Shown: positions 51,980 to 61,983 of the stretch, piece by piece | Position numbering within the stretch: position 1 is the stretch's first letter | Layout: each line of letters begins with the position of its first letter | From: Acidobacteriota bacterium | Lineage (GTDB): Bacteria; Acidobacteriota; Thermoanaerobaculia; Multivoradales; Multivoraceae | Length of the DNA stretch: 64,000 nt | NCBI GenBank assembly: GCA_026707545.1 | Contig: JAPOWR010000005.1 | Coordinates: 124,001-188,000, forward strand | Reading direction: 5' to 3' | Translations under genes and position numbers: made by a program | Notes under the pieces: generated by a model | What the model was told of the DNA's origin: nothing | The model's database searches: none | What the model saw: the letters and a program-made list of their open reading frames with translations, nothing else

Positions 51980-53571
51980 CACCGCTTCCACTCCTGTTCG
52001 CCTTCCTCGTGGCGGCCCCCGCCACCGCCACGGTCTACGTCCTGCCGACCGACGAGTCGATGGTCGAGCGTTCGCCGGTCATCGTGTTCGGCGAGGTCCG
52101 GTCCGTTGTACCGGCGTTCGGTGTGGACCGGCCGTCGACGGACTACGCGGTCGAAGTCGAGGACGTGCTGAAGGGCTTCGTCCCGGGCGGCACGATCCTC
52201 GTTCGTCAGCCGGGCGGTGTCGGGCCGGACGGCGTGGCGATGAGGATTCTCGGCCTGCCGATGCTGGCCGAGGGCGACCGGGTCCTCCTCTTCCTCGAAC
52301 CGACGGACGGTGTCTACCGTCCCGTCGAGTTCGGTCTCGGCCTGTTCTTCGAGGTCCGGGCGGGGGACCGCGTCCTGCTCGCGGGCGAGCCGAACCGCCG
52401 GCCCCGCGACGCGGACCGGTTTCGCCGCTGGATCGCCGACCGCGTCGCGGGCACGGACCGGCCGGCCGACTACTTCGAGGCCGATTGGCCGGCCGGGCCC
52501 CTGGGGGTCGCCGAGCCGTTCCGGCTCACCAGGAGTCCGCCTTCGTGCTTCCACGACGGTCTCGCGCTGAGGTGGCGAGAGTTCGACCGGGAGCGCAGCG
52601 TCGGCGTGACCGTCCAGGCGAGCGGTCAGCCCGGGGTACGCGGCGGCGGTCTGACCGAGGTGCGCACGGCGATCCGCGCCTGGAACGACGATCCGGCGAG
52701 CCGGGCGAACCTGGTCCTTCGCGGCACGTTGGACACGGAGTTCCGGACCGACGAGGTCGACGGAGTGAACTCGATCTCCTACGAGGATCCGTTCGACGAG
52801 ATCCCGGGCTCGTATCGGCATGGCCAGGGCGGCACGATCGCGATCACGTACACCTTCTTCCACTGCCACTCGGGCATCACGCCGCACGAAGTTCCGGGGA
52901 ACGAGGAGGTCGAGGCGCTCGCGATCGTCGAGGCGAACGTCACGACGCAGGACGGCTACCGGGAGTGGCTGAGAGCGACGTCGAATCCGCGCAAGGCCCA
53001 CGAAGAGATCATGGGTCACGAACTGGGTCACGTTCTGGGGATCTCTCACCCGTGCGGCGACAGCGCGAGCGGTGCCTGCGACAGCGTGACCGTCCAGGCG
53101 CTGATGCGCGCCTACGCCCACGGAGATGGCCGAGGGGCGGCGCTGAACAGTGACGATCGTGCCGCGGTACGCGAGCTGTACCCGCTTACGGACCCCTTCG
53201 CTCCGCCCGCGGGACGGGGCTTCACGCAGTGCCGTCCGCAGACCACGCCACTCGTGTTCGAGGGGGGTTACGAGGTACGAATGTGCTACGAGACACCGTC
53301 CGGCGAAATCGGCGAGGCGAAGTCCGGCATCTGGGCGTCGTCGGAGTCGGGTCTGCTCTGGTTCTTCAGCCGCGGCAACGCGGAGGTCCTGATCAAGGTG
53401 CTCGACGGATGCCGCTTCAACGGGCACCGCTGGGTGTTCGTCGCGCCGGTGACCGACGTCGCCTTCAATCTCTACGTCACAGATGGCGGCGACCGCACCT
53501 GGAGCCATCACAACCGCCAGGGCGAGACCGCGTCGGCCCGTAGCGACACGTTCGCGTTCCGTTGCCAGTGA
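51967..53571 (+). CDS. Secreted matrixin-like metalloprotease, shorter paralogue
   Basis: A 534-residue exported protein. Signal peptide ends AAPATA, followed immediately by TVYVLPTDESMVERSPVIVFG, near identical to the 46813 protein. The zinc site HELGHVLGISH lies near residue 351, with ALMRAYAHGDGRGAALNSDD as in the paralogue. There is no FnIII module and only one recurrent C-terminal domain (GLLWFFSRGNAEVLIKVLDG), which is nearly the same as in the immediately upstream gene. ATG lies inside the end of that gene (13-nt overlap), so both are cotranslated. Confidence 0.85.
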   Translation: MPRVAPLPLLFAFLVAAPATATVYVLPTDESMVERSPVIVFGEVRSVVPAFGVDRPSTDYAVEVEDVLKGFVPGGTILVRQPGGVGPDGVAMRILGLPMLAEGDRVLLFLEPTDGVYRPVEFGLGLFFEVRAGDRVLLAGEPNRRPRDADRFRRWIADRVAGTDRPADYFEADWPAGPLGVAEPFRLTRSPPSCFHDGLALRWREFDRERSVGVTVQASGQPGVRGGGLTEVRTAIRAWNDDPASRANLVLRGTLDTEFRTDEVDGVNSISYEDPFDEIPGSYRHGQGGTIAITYTFFHCHSGITPHEVPGNEEVEALAIVEANVTTQDGYREWLRATSNPRKAHEEIMGHELGHVLGISHPCGDSASGACDSVTVQALMRAYAHGDGRGAALNSDDRAAVRELYPLTDPFAPPAGRGFTQCRPQTTPLVFEGGYEVRMCYETPSGEIGEAKSGIWASSESGLLWFFSRGNAEVLIKVLDGCRFNGHRWVFVAPVTDVAFNLYVTDGGDRTWSHHNRQGETASARSDTFAFRCQ

Positions 53572-53611
53572 CCGTTCGCTGCTTCGTCCCCGTCCTGTAG
53601 CGTCACGCATC

Positions 53612-54775
53612 ATGCGGGTCGCCGTCGTCTGGAACCACGGCACGCCCCTGAGTCAGTGCTCGTTCCGGTTCGAGGAGTACATCCGCGGGCTCGAGGAGCT
53701 GGGTCACGAGGCGTTCGTCGTCTGCCCTGAGGCGTCGGACGACGGCTTCCCCGTGCCGACCTTCTGCCCGGCGCTCGACGAGGGGCTCGCGAACCGCGAG
53801 TTCTGGCTCGATCTGAAGGTCCAGGCCGCGATCGTGCCGTCCTTCCACCAGATGTCCGGCCTGCTCGAGCTGCTGGTGCGGGTCGGCGTGCGCACGATCG
53901 CCATGGGCGACTCGGACGGGCAGATGGGCCTGCGCGCCTTTCCGCTCGCGACGATGAGGCGGACGGTGCATGCCGGCGTCTCGGACCGGAGCGAGCGGCG
54001 CCGGCGGCTGGCCAGGCTCGCGTTTCGCTACCTGCGCTCGTTCCTGCGCCGGGATCCGCAGGACGCCGAGTTCCTGCGCAGCGCCAGGTTCTCCGACGCG
54101 CTGATCCTGGGCAACGCGGAGTCGCGCGACCACTTCCGCCGCTTCCTGCGCAAGGCGGGCGCCGCCGGCCGTGCCGAACGGGTCCACGTGGCGCCGCTCG
54201 CGATCAACCGGGTGTTCTGCGAGTTCCCCGACCTCGAGCGCGAGCGGCGCGGGCTGGTGGCGATCGGCCGCTGGGACGACCCGCAGAAGAACGCGCCACT
54301 CCTGGCCCGTACGCTCACCCGCTACCTTGAGCGCGCCGGCGACGACCAGGGCCAGCCGGTCCGGATCTTCGGTCCGGGCGGCGAAGAGCACTTCAGGGAC
54401 CTCTGCGCGCGCTTCCCGAACGTCGTCCACCACGGTCCCCAGCACCCGCCGGTGCTGGCCGAGGCGCTGGCCGAAAGCCGGTCGATCGTCTTCTCCTCGC
54501 GCTGGGAGGGCTCTCCTCACGCCGGCTGCGAGGCGCTCAGCATGGGCGCGACGATCGTCGGCACGCCGATCCCGAGCCTCCGGAGCTGGTCGGAAGGCGG
54601 CGCCTACGGCCGGGTCGCTTCCGCCCACCGCGCCGGCCCCCTGGCCCAGGCGATTGCGGCCGAGCAGGACGCATGGCGCCGAGGTGACCGCGACCCGGCT
54701 ACGATCGCCGCCGTGTGGCGTGAACGAAGCTCCGGTTTCGGAGTCTGCAAGGCGATGCTGGCGGCCCTGTCATGA
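53612..54775 (+). CDS. Glycosyltransferase, GT4-like
   Basis: A 387-residue GT-B-type enzyme. N-terminal MRVAVVWNHGTPLSQCSFR and EELGHEAFVVCPE form the acceptor domain; the C-terminal donor domain has LVAIGRWDDPQKNAPLL, RIFGPGGEEHF and SSRWEGSPHAGCEALSMG, the E-x7-E region of GT4 enzymes. TAGCGT lies 8 nt before the ATG. The stop overlaps the radical SAM gene (ATGA). The three genes 53612-57944 probably build or modify one surface glycan. Sugar donor unknown. Confidence 0.82.
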   Translation: MRVAVVWNHGTPLSQCSFRFEEYIRGLEELGHEAFVVCPEASDDGFPVPTFCPALDEGLANREFWLDLKVQAAIVPSFHQMSGLLELLVRVGVRTIAMGDSDGQMGLRAFPLATMRRTVHAGVSDRSERRRRLARLAFRYLRSFLRRDPQDAEFLRSARFSDALILGNAESRDHFRRFLRKAGAAGRAERVHVAPLAINRVFCEFPDLERERRGLVAIGRWDDPQKNAPLLARTLTRYLERAGDDQGQPVRIFGPGGEEHFRDLCARFPNVVHHGPQHPPVLAEALAESRSIVFSSRWEGSPHAGCEALSMGATIVGTPIPSLRSWSEGGAYGRVASAHRAGPLAQAIAAEQDAWRRGDRDPATIAAVWRERSSGFGVCKAMLAALS

Positions 54776-56913
54776 ACGCGTTACGAAGCCGTCCGCTAGA
54801 GGTCATCCTGGATACGACCGAACGGTGCAATTTGAAGTGCAAGATGTGCTATTTCTCTGCAGTCGACCGGTTGCAGTTCCCGCCCTACGACCGCAACCTG
54901 TCGCGTACCGGAATGATGCCGCTTGAAACCTTCGGCCGGGTCGCGGCCGACCTCTTCCCACGGGCCCACAAGGTCGCGCTCGGGTGCGCCGCGGAGCCGC
55001 TCGTGCATCCGAAGTTCATCGACATCGTCCGCGAGTCGGCCCGTTACCGGATCCCGGACCTCTGGTTCCCCACGAACCTGCTGCCGCTGACGCCGCCCAA
55101 GGCGGAGGCGATCTGCGAGGCCGGCGTCCGGACGGTGGCTGTGTCGATGGACGGCACGCGGGCCGAGACCTACGAGGCGATCCGGGTGGGCGCCACCTAC
55201 GCGCGCTTCCGGCGCGTCCTCGATCTGCTGAACGACGTCCGCCGCGGCACCGCCACGCGCCTGCGGCTGATCTTCGTCTGGATGCGGACGAACCGCGCCG
55301 ACCTCGCCGATCTCCCGCGCTTTGCGGAGGAAGTCGGCGCCCGCGAACTCGACGTCCGGTTCGTGGCGCCGACGGCCCACGTCACCGCCGAGGACGAACT
55401 GCTCGACGGCGAGGATCCCGGGGCGCTGCGTGCCGAGCTCGCCTCGGCCGCCGAGGACGCGGCGGCCCGGGGCCTGAAGCTCGTCTCCTACCCCGACTTC
55501 GACGACGGCGGCCCGATCGGCCTTCGCGGCCACCTGCTCCGCTGGCGCGCCGGACTCTACGACCGCCGTCGCCTGCTCGGCCGCGCCCGGACCGCCGTCG
55601 CCGGCTGCGCCTGGCCCGGCCACACCGTCGTCGTGCGCCCGAACGGCGCCGTCTCCCCCTGCATCTTCTGGGAAGACCAGCCGATCGGCCTCTACCCCGA
55701 GACATCGCTCGCCGAAGTCGAACGCTCGCCGCTCCTCTCCGCGATCACCGACGGCCTCCGCACCGGCAACCCCTGCGGCACCTGCCGCACCTGCACCGAA
55801 CGCAAACACGCCCTCTACTTCCGCCTCCAGTGGCGCCAGCAACAGGAAGAACGCCTCGAACAACTAAGCCCCGGCCCCGGCGCCTCCGGCCTGGTAGACA
55901 CCGCATCACCTCCTTCCGGGGACGCCCGCAGTGACACGAGTTCGGTTGCAGTAGAGGACCCCGCCGCCTCTGACGCCGTATCTCTGGGTGCGCGGACCTT
56001 CTGGTCCGCACCAAGCGCGACGCCGCGAAGCGGCGAGCCCGAATCACCCTTCCCCACCCCCGCCACCTGGCTGCCCCAACATGCCCCCACCACCCCCCAC
56101 AACCGCGTCCTCCTCCTAGGCGACGCCACCTGGGCCCCCGAACTCCTCCGAACCGGCTTCGCCACCCAAGTCGACGTAGCAACCGTCCCACTGGGTGCGC
56201 CAACCCCACTGGGTGCGCCGGCCTTCTGGCCGGCACCAAGCGCGATGCCGCGAAGCGGCGAGCCCGAGTCGCAGCCCCACCCCATCAACCACCTCCTCCT
56301 CGACCCCCGCCGCCCCGAACTCCCCACAGCCGCCTACCAGGCCGTCGTCTCCCTCGGCGGCTTCTCCGCCCACCTGCGCCTCGAGCGCCTGCTGATCGCA
56401 GTGCTCGACGCGCTCGAACCCGGCGGCCGGCTGATCGTCGACGACTACGTGGGTCCCGCCCGGCACCAGTGGAACGACCGCAGCCGGGCCGGAGCGGCCG
56501 CCGCCGAGGCCTTCCGCCGTCTCCCGGCCGCCGCCCGCCGCTTCGACCGTCTGCCCCTGCCGCCGATCGCCGGCGACTGCGCCCGCGCCATCCGCTCCCG
56601 CGACCTGGGGCGCCTGGTGCGTACCGGTTTCCGGGTCGAATCCACCCGCCCCTACGGCGGCGATCTGATCGCCCCCCTCGGCGCCTCCGTGGACTGGAGC
56701 CGGTTGTCGCCCGACGAACTACGGCGCCTGACGGAGGGCTCCGGCCGCTCCGAGGCGCACTACGCTCTGATCGTGGCGCGGCCGCACCGCGGCGCGGCCA
56801 GGCGGCTCGCCCGCCTCCGCTACCGGTTCGGACCGAAGGTGCGCCGCCTGTTCATCTACGAGCCGCGGCGCGCCCGCGACCTCGTCCTGCAGACACTGAG
56901 AGGGCAGGTGTAG
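54772..56913 (+). CDS. Radical SAM/SPASM enzyme fused to a methyltransferase-like domain, with repeat insertions
   Basis: A 713-residue fusion. Residues 1-350 are radical SAM: cluster motif CNLKCKMC at 19-26, then VALGCAAEPLVHP, SMDGTRAETYEAI, and a SPASM-like C-terminal Cys set (CAWPG, SPCIFWED, CGTCRTC). From ~440 a class I methyltransferase-like fold appears (NRVLLLGDATWAPELL, AVVSLGGFSAHLRLE, LEPGGRLIVDDYVG), but its SAM-binding loop is not clearly conserved. Between, and inside the methyltransferase part, LGARTFWSAPSATPRSGEPE and LGAPAFWPAPSAMPRSGEPE are translated copies of the dispersed repeat. Local sequence there is unusually C-rich. ATGA coupling to the glycosyltransferase. Confidence 0.8.
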   Translation: MNALRSRPLEVILDTTERCNLKCKMCYFSAVDRLQFPPYDRNLSRTGMMPLETFGRVAADLFPRAHKVALGCAAEPLVHPKFIDIVRESARYRIPDLWFPTNLLPLTPPKAEAICEAGVRTVAVSMDGTRAETYEAIRVGATYARFRRVLDLLNDVRRGTATRLRLIFVWMRTNRADLADLPRFAEEVGARELDVRFVAPTAHVTAEDELLDGEDPGALRAELASAAEDAAARGLKLVSYPDFDDGGPIGLRGHLLRWRAGLYDRRRLLGRARTAVAGCAWPGHTVVVRPNGAVSPCIFWEDQPIGLYPETSLAEVERSPLLSAITDGLRTGNPCGTCRTCTERKHALYFRLQWRQQQEERLEQLSPGPGASGLVDTASPPSGDARSDTSSVAVEDPAASDAVSLGARTFWSAPSATPRSGEPESPFPTPATWLPQHAPTTPHNRVLLLGDATWAPELLRTGFATQVDVATVPLGAPTPLGAPAFWPAPSAMPRSGEPESQPHPINHLLLDPRRPELPTAAYQAVVSLGGFSAHLRLERLLIAVLDALEPGGRLIVDDYVGPARHQWNDRSRAGAAAAEAFRRLPAAARRFDRLPLPPIAGDCARAIRSRDLGRLVRTGFRVESTRPYGGDLIAPLGASVDWSRLSPDELRRLTEGSGRSEAHYALIVARPHRGAARRLARLRYRFGPKVRRLFIYEPRRARDLVLQTLRGQV
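55982..56042 (+). repeat. Palindromic repeat copy inside the radical SAM fusion gene (first)
   Basis: CTCTGGGTGCGCGGACC-TTCT-GGTCCGC and CGCCGCGAAGCGGCG, read in frame as LGARTFWSAPSATPRSGEP in the interdomain linker. Confidence 0.85.
56191..56272 (+). repeat. Palindromic repeat copies inside the radical SAM fusion gene (second)
   Basis: A truncated CTGGGTGCGCC at 56191 followed by a complete unit from 56209 (CGGCC-TTCT-GGCCG stem plus GCCGCGAAGCGGCG-like hairpin), read as LGAPTPLGAPAFWPAP and SAMPRSGEPE within the methyltransferase-like domain. Confidence 0.85.
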
Positions 56914-56915
56914 CC

Positions 56916-57944
56916 GTGATCGACACCGTTCGTTGGGGCATCCTCGGCCCCGGGGCCATCGCCCGCACCTTCGCCACAGCCGTGGACGCGCTGGACGGTC
57001 ACGCAGTGACGGCCACCGGCAGCCGCGACCCGGAACGTGCCCGCGCCTTCAACGTCGAGCGCGGCTACACCGGTGCCGAGGCCGGGACCTACGCCGAGCT
57101 CGCGAGCAGCGACGCCGTCGACGCCGTCTACGTCGCCACGCCCCATTCCGGCCACCTCGAGCACGCGTCGCTGGCGCTCCGGCAGGGCAAGGCGGTCCTC
57201 TGCGAGAAGCCGCTCGCCGTCAACGCCTCCGAGGCCCGTGCGATGTGCGACCTCGCCAAGCGGCACGGCGCCCTGTTGATGGAGGCCATGTGGAGCCGCT
57301 TTCTGCCGGCGACCCGCCAGGCGGCGGGCTGGCTGAAGGCCGGCGCGATCGGCAAACCCCTCCGCCTCGTCTGCTCCTTCGGCTTCGAGGCCCCGTTCGA
57401 CGCGAAGAGCCGGCTCTTCGCCCCCGAACTCGCCGGCGGCAGCCTGCTCGACATCGGCTGCTACACCCTCTCTCTCGCCTCCCTCGTCTTCGGCGAGGCG
57501 GTGATCGGCCCGGAGGCCCCGGAAATCGAGGTGGAGGCTGAGCTGGCGCCGACCGGTGTCGACCAGCAATGCGAGATCATCCTGCGGTTCCCGTCGGGGG
57601 CCGAAGCGCGGCTCGACAGCTCGATCAGCCGTCCGTTCGACGACACCGCGTCGATCAAGGGCACCCAGGGCAACATCGAGATCCACCGGTTCTGGCGCGC
57701 CCGGCGCACCGTGCTCTACCGGGGCTGCCAGCGCGTCGTGACCGCCGAGCTCCCCTTCCTCGCCAACGGGTTCGAGTACCAGATCCAGGAGGTGGAGCGT
57801 CTGCTGCGGGAAGGCGCGACGGAGAGCCCCCTGCTTCCCCACGCCGAGTCGATCGCCCTGCTGGAACTGATGGACGAGGTTCGCCGGCGGATGGGCGTGC
57901 GATACCCGTTCGAGAGCGCGATCGGCGTGACGGCGGCAGCGTGA
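56916..57944 (+). CDS. Gfo/Idh/MocA-family oxidoreductase
   Basis: A 342-residue NAD(P)-dependent sugar oxidoreductase. The Rossmann motif is GILGPGAIARTFA; the family signature EKPLAVNASEAR with its catalytic Lys is near residue 95; the central domain has LAGGSLLDIGCYTLSLAS with the conserved His replaced region DIGCY. Typical substrates are inositols, nucleotide sugars or trans-dihydrodiols. GTG start 2 nt after the radical SAM gene, in the same operon as the glycosyltransferase, suggesting sugar remodelling. Confidence 0.88.
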   Translation: MIDTVRWGILGPGAIARTFATAVDALDGHAVTATGSRDPERARAFNVERGYTGAEAGTYAELASSDAVDAVYVATPHSGHLEHASLALRQGKAVLCEKPLAVNASEARAMCDLAKRHGALLMEAMWSRFLPATRQAAGWLKAGAIGKPLRLVCSFGFEAPFDAKSRLFAPELAGGSLLDIGCYTLSLASLVFGEAVIGPEAPEIEVEAELAPTGVDQQCEIILRFPSGAEARLDSSISRPFDDTASIKGTQGNIEIHRFWRARRTVLYRGCQRVVTAELPFLANGFEYQIQEVERLLREGATESPLLPHAESIALLELMDEVRRRMGVRYPFESAIGVTAAA

Positions 57945-57950
57945 TCTGAA

Positions 57951-58326
57951 AGCCGCCGGCCGTTGGCCGGCGGTGGTCTGGTGTGAGCGGTCGCCGGCCG
58001 TTGGCCGGCGGCAGTGTTCCTGGGGCTGCGCCGCTTCGCGGCTCCGCCCCAAGCGGACCATAAGGTCCGCGCACCCAGAGCACGGCCTTGCCCGGTGGGC
58101 GAATCTCTACCGCAAGCCCACTGCCCGCAGTGACGCCATGTCATCCGCATGTAGAGAACCCCGCCGCACCGGGGTCGCTCTCTGGGTGCGCGGACCTTCT
58201 GGTCCGCACGCCCGCAGCGGTGTCATGTCAGCCGCATGGAGAGAAGCCCGCCGCACCGGTGCCGTTCTCTGGGTGCGCGGACCTTCTGGTCCGCATCAGG
58301 CGCGACGCCGCGAAGCGGCGAGCCCG
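57951..58326. repeat. Compound palindromic repeat array
   Basis: Two GCCGGCCGTTGGCCGGCGG hairpins, the CGCCGCTTCGCGGC hairpin, GCGGACC-ATAA-GGTCCGC, core GCAGTGACGCCATGTCATCC, then two successive CTCTGGGTGCGCGGACC-TTCT-GGTCCGC units separated by a diverged core. Lies between the convergent oxidoreductase and ilvD; no gene in the ~390 nt. Confidence 0.85.
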
Positions 58327-58333
58327 AGCCCCG

Positions 58334-60010
<1,677 letters not shown>

Positions 60011-60098
60011 GGGCGGGGACTATTGCATGCTTCCCTGTGCTAACGTGCCTGCCACAACGGTACCCAACCCCTGCTTCGAAGCGACTGGAGGACTCACC

Positions 60099-60443
60099 AT
60101 GAAGAAGGCACTGTTTGCGGTTCTGGCACTCTCGTTGATGTTCGGCGCCCCCGCGCTCGCCGGCGACACCTGGACCGGCGAGGTCCTCGACATGGTCTGC
60201 TTCGGCAACGGCCAGAAGGGCGCTGGTCATGCCGGTTGCGCCGCCAAGTGTCTGGGCGATGGCAACGAGATGGGTCTGCTCGTGGGCGACGATGTCGTCA
60301 AGATCGACCGCGCCGGCTCCGACGCCGATGCGATCAAGACCCTCGAGAAGCTCGGCGGCAAGGCCGCCAAGGTCACCGGCAAGGCGATGAAGGCCGACGA
60401 CGGCACCGTCACGGTCACGGTCAGCGCCGCCGAAGCCGCCTGA
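60099..60443 (+). CDS. Small secreted Cys/His-motif protein
   Basis: A 114-residue exported protein. Signal peptide MKKALFAVLALSLMFGAPALA. The mature part has EVLDMVCFGNGQKGAGHAGC and AAKCLGDG, that is C-x11-H-x2-C-x3-C, followed by a compact beta domain (GLLVGDDVVKIDRAG and KAAKVTGKAMKADDGTVTV) resembling small periplasmic OB-like proteins. The Cys/His set could bind metal. GGAGG lies 8 nt before the ATG and a strong terminator follows, indicating a monocistronic, well-expressed gene. Confidence 0.75.
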   Translation: MKKALFAVLALSLMFGAPALAGDTWTGEVLDMVCFGNGQKGAGHAGCAAKCLGDGNEMGLLVGDDVVKIDRAGSDADAIKTLEKLGGKAAKVTGKAMKADDGTVTVTVSAAEAA

Positions 60444-60468
60444 CGGTCGGATCAGCGAACGACCTCGA

Positions 60469-60497
60469 AAGCGGGCCTTCGGGCCCGCTTTTCTTTT
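60469..60497 (+). terminator. Intrinsic terminator
   Basis: AAGCGGGCC-TTCG-GGCCCGCTT stem with a TTCG loop followed by TTCTTTT, 26 nt after the stop of the small secreted protein. The classical form is rare in this window. Confidence 0.85.
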
Positions 60498-60524
60498 CCC
60501 CTTGGCTTCCTTGGCGCGAGGGCC

Positions 60525-61610
60525 CTAGAGCAGGAACCACACGGCGACCGCGGCGGCGGTCAACAGCAGGGCCAGCAGCGGACCGGCGAGCACGCGCCAC
60601 AGTGCGGGCGCCGGGCGTTCGCGGGCGAGGTGGCGGCGCCGCCGGTTGATCCGCGACATCGCGGACTGCCACTCGGGCTCGGCCGGGCTCGCGGCGGAAC
60701 GGTCGGTGGCTGCGGCGGCCTTCCGGGCCCGGGTTCGGGCGACGCTGTCGGCCGGTGGTTGGACACGCGGCAGGAGTTCGTCGCGGACCTGGCGCAGCTT
60801 GCCGATCACGTCGTCCAGGGCGGCGCGGCGACGGTCCGCGTCCCGGTCGAGGGCGGCTTCGAGCACCGCCTCGAAGGCCTCGGGCGCGCTGCCCGGAAGC
60901 GTGCCGGCCAGGTCGACGGGCTGCACGGCGACGGCTCGTCTCATCGCCGAGTAGGTGTTGGCGATGAAGGGCAGCTCCCCCGTGACGAGTTCATAGAGGA
61001 CCACGCCGCACGTCCAGACGTCGTCGGCGGTCGTGAACGGGACGGGTGAGCCGGTGATCGCCTCTTCCGCTCCCTTCGTCTGCTCGGGCGAGAGATAGGC
61101 CGCGGTCCAGAGCGTCGGCGACTCGACCGCCTCGTTGGCCACCGCCAACGTGACCGGCCCCAGGCTGGACGGCGCCAGCAGGCCGACCCTGCCGCCGTCC
61201 TGCAACTGGACGTTCGCCGGACGAAGGCCGCCGTGAACCGCACCGGCCCGGTGCAGACGGCGCAACGCCCGGGCGAGCTCCAGACCCAGATCGGCGGCCT
61301 GCTCCGGGCTGAGCGGCGAGCGCTGCAGCCGGCGGCGGAGCATCTCGCCGCCGCCCAGGGACCAGGCGAGGAGCGCCGGCGGATCGAAGGACTTCTCGAC
61401 CAGGGGCGGGAAGTCCGGTTGCAGGAGCTCCGCCCTCTCGGCCGCCTCCTCGACCTCCTGTCGCGGAGCGTCCTCGGGAAAGCGCTGCACCACGACCCAG
61501 GACCGGGCAGCGATGTCCTGGGCCCGGTAGAGCGGTAGCGGGAGTTCGCCCGGCAGGCTGGGAAGTGGGCCCTGCACACGGAACCGCGAGATGATGTCGC
61601 CGGCCTTCAC
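60525..61610 (-). CDS. Membrane-anchored pseudokinase (Ser/Thr kinase fold)
   Basis: A 361-residue protein with a PknB-type kinase fold. Recognisable are LHRAGAVHGGLRPANVQLQD (catalytic loop), AYLSPEQTKGAEEAITG (the APE-like P+1 loop) and ADDVWTCGVVLYELVTGELPF (helix F Asp). The catalytic Asp of HRD is Gly (HGG), DFG is replaced by LAPSSLG, and the beta3 Lys position reads VVVQRF, so phosphotransfer is unlikely. A basic linker and C-terminal membrane span (LLALLLTAAAVAVWFLL) follow. The GTG at 61610 is preceded by repeat sequence; longer frames are repeat translation. Confidence 0.8.
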   Translation of the reverse strand: MKAGDIISRFRVQGPLPSLPGELPLPLYRAQDIAARSWVVVQRFPEDAPRQEVEEAAERAELLQPDFPPLVEKSFDPPALLAWSLGGGEMLRRRLQRSPLSPEQAADLGLELARALRRLHRAGAVHGGLRPANVQLQDGGRVGLLAPSSLGPVTLAVANEAVESPTLWTAAYLSPEQTKGAEEAITGSPVPFTTADDVWTCGVVLYELVTGELPFIANTYSAMRRAVAVQPVDLAGTLPGSAPEAFEAVLEAALDRDADRRRAALDDVIGKLRQVRDELLPRVQPPADSVARTRARKAAAATDRSAASPAEPEWQSAMSRINRRRRHLARERPAPALWRVLAGPLLALLLTAAAVAVWFLL

Positions 61611-61648
61611 GGCGTGGATGTTGGCATGTTGCTGGGCTTGGGAGGGTG

Positions 61649-61917
61649 AAGGTCGCCGGCCGCAGGCCGGCGGCAGTGTTTCTGGGGCTACGCCGCTTCG
61701 CGGCTCCGCCCCGAGCGGACCAGAAGGTCCGCGCACCCAGGGGACGGCCCTGCCCGGTGGGAGAATCTCTACTGCAAACCCATTGCCCGCAGTGACGCCA
61801 TGTCATCCGCATGTAGAGAAGTCCGCCGCACCGGTGCGGCTCTCTGGGTGCGCGGACCTTCTGGTCCGCTTGCCGCCGGAGGCGGCCAGAGATACGCGCC
61901 GGCCGCAGGCCGGCTCC
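61649..61917. repeat. Full-length modular palindromic repeat element
   Basis: GTCGCCGGCCGCAGGCCGGCGG hairpin core, CGCCGCTTCGCGGC, GCGGACC-AGAA-GGTCCGC, core GCAGTGACGCCATGTCATCC, inverted GCGGACC-TTCT-GGTCCGC, then GCCGCCGGAGGCGGC and CCGGCCGCAGGCCGG. Lies in the divergent gap between the pseudokinase and VWFA genes. Confidence 0.85.
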
Positions 61918-61983
61918 GCTCAACACGCCACTTAGCCGACTCCCGGAACCCATATAGTCCCTCTCCACCCCCGGAGGAACAAC

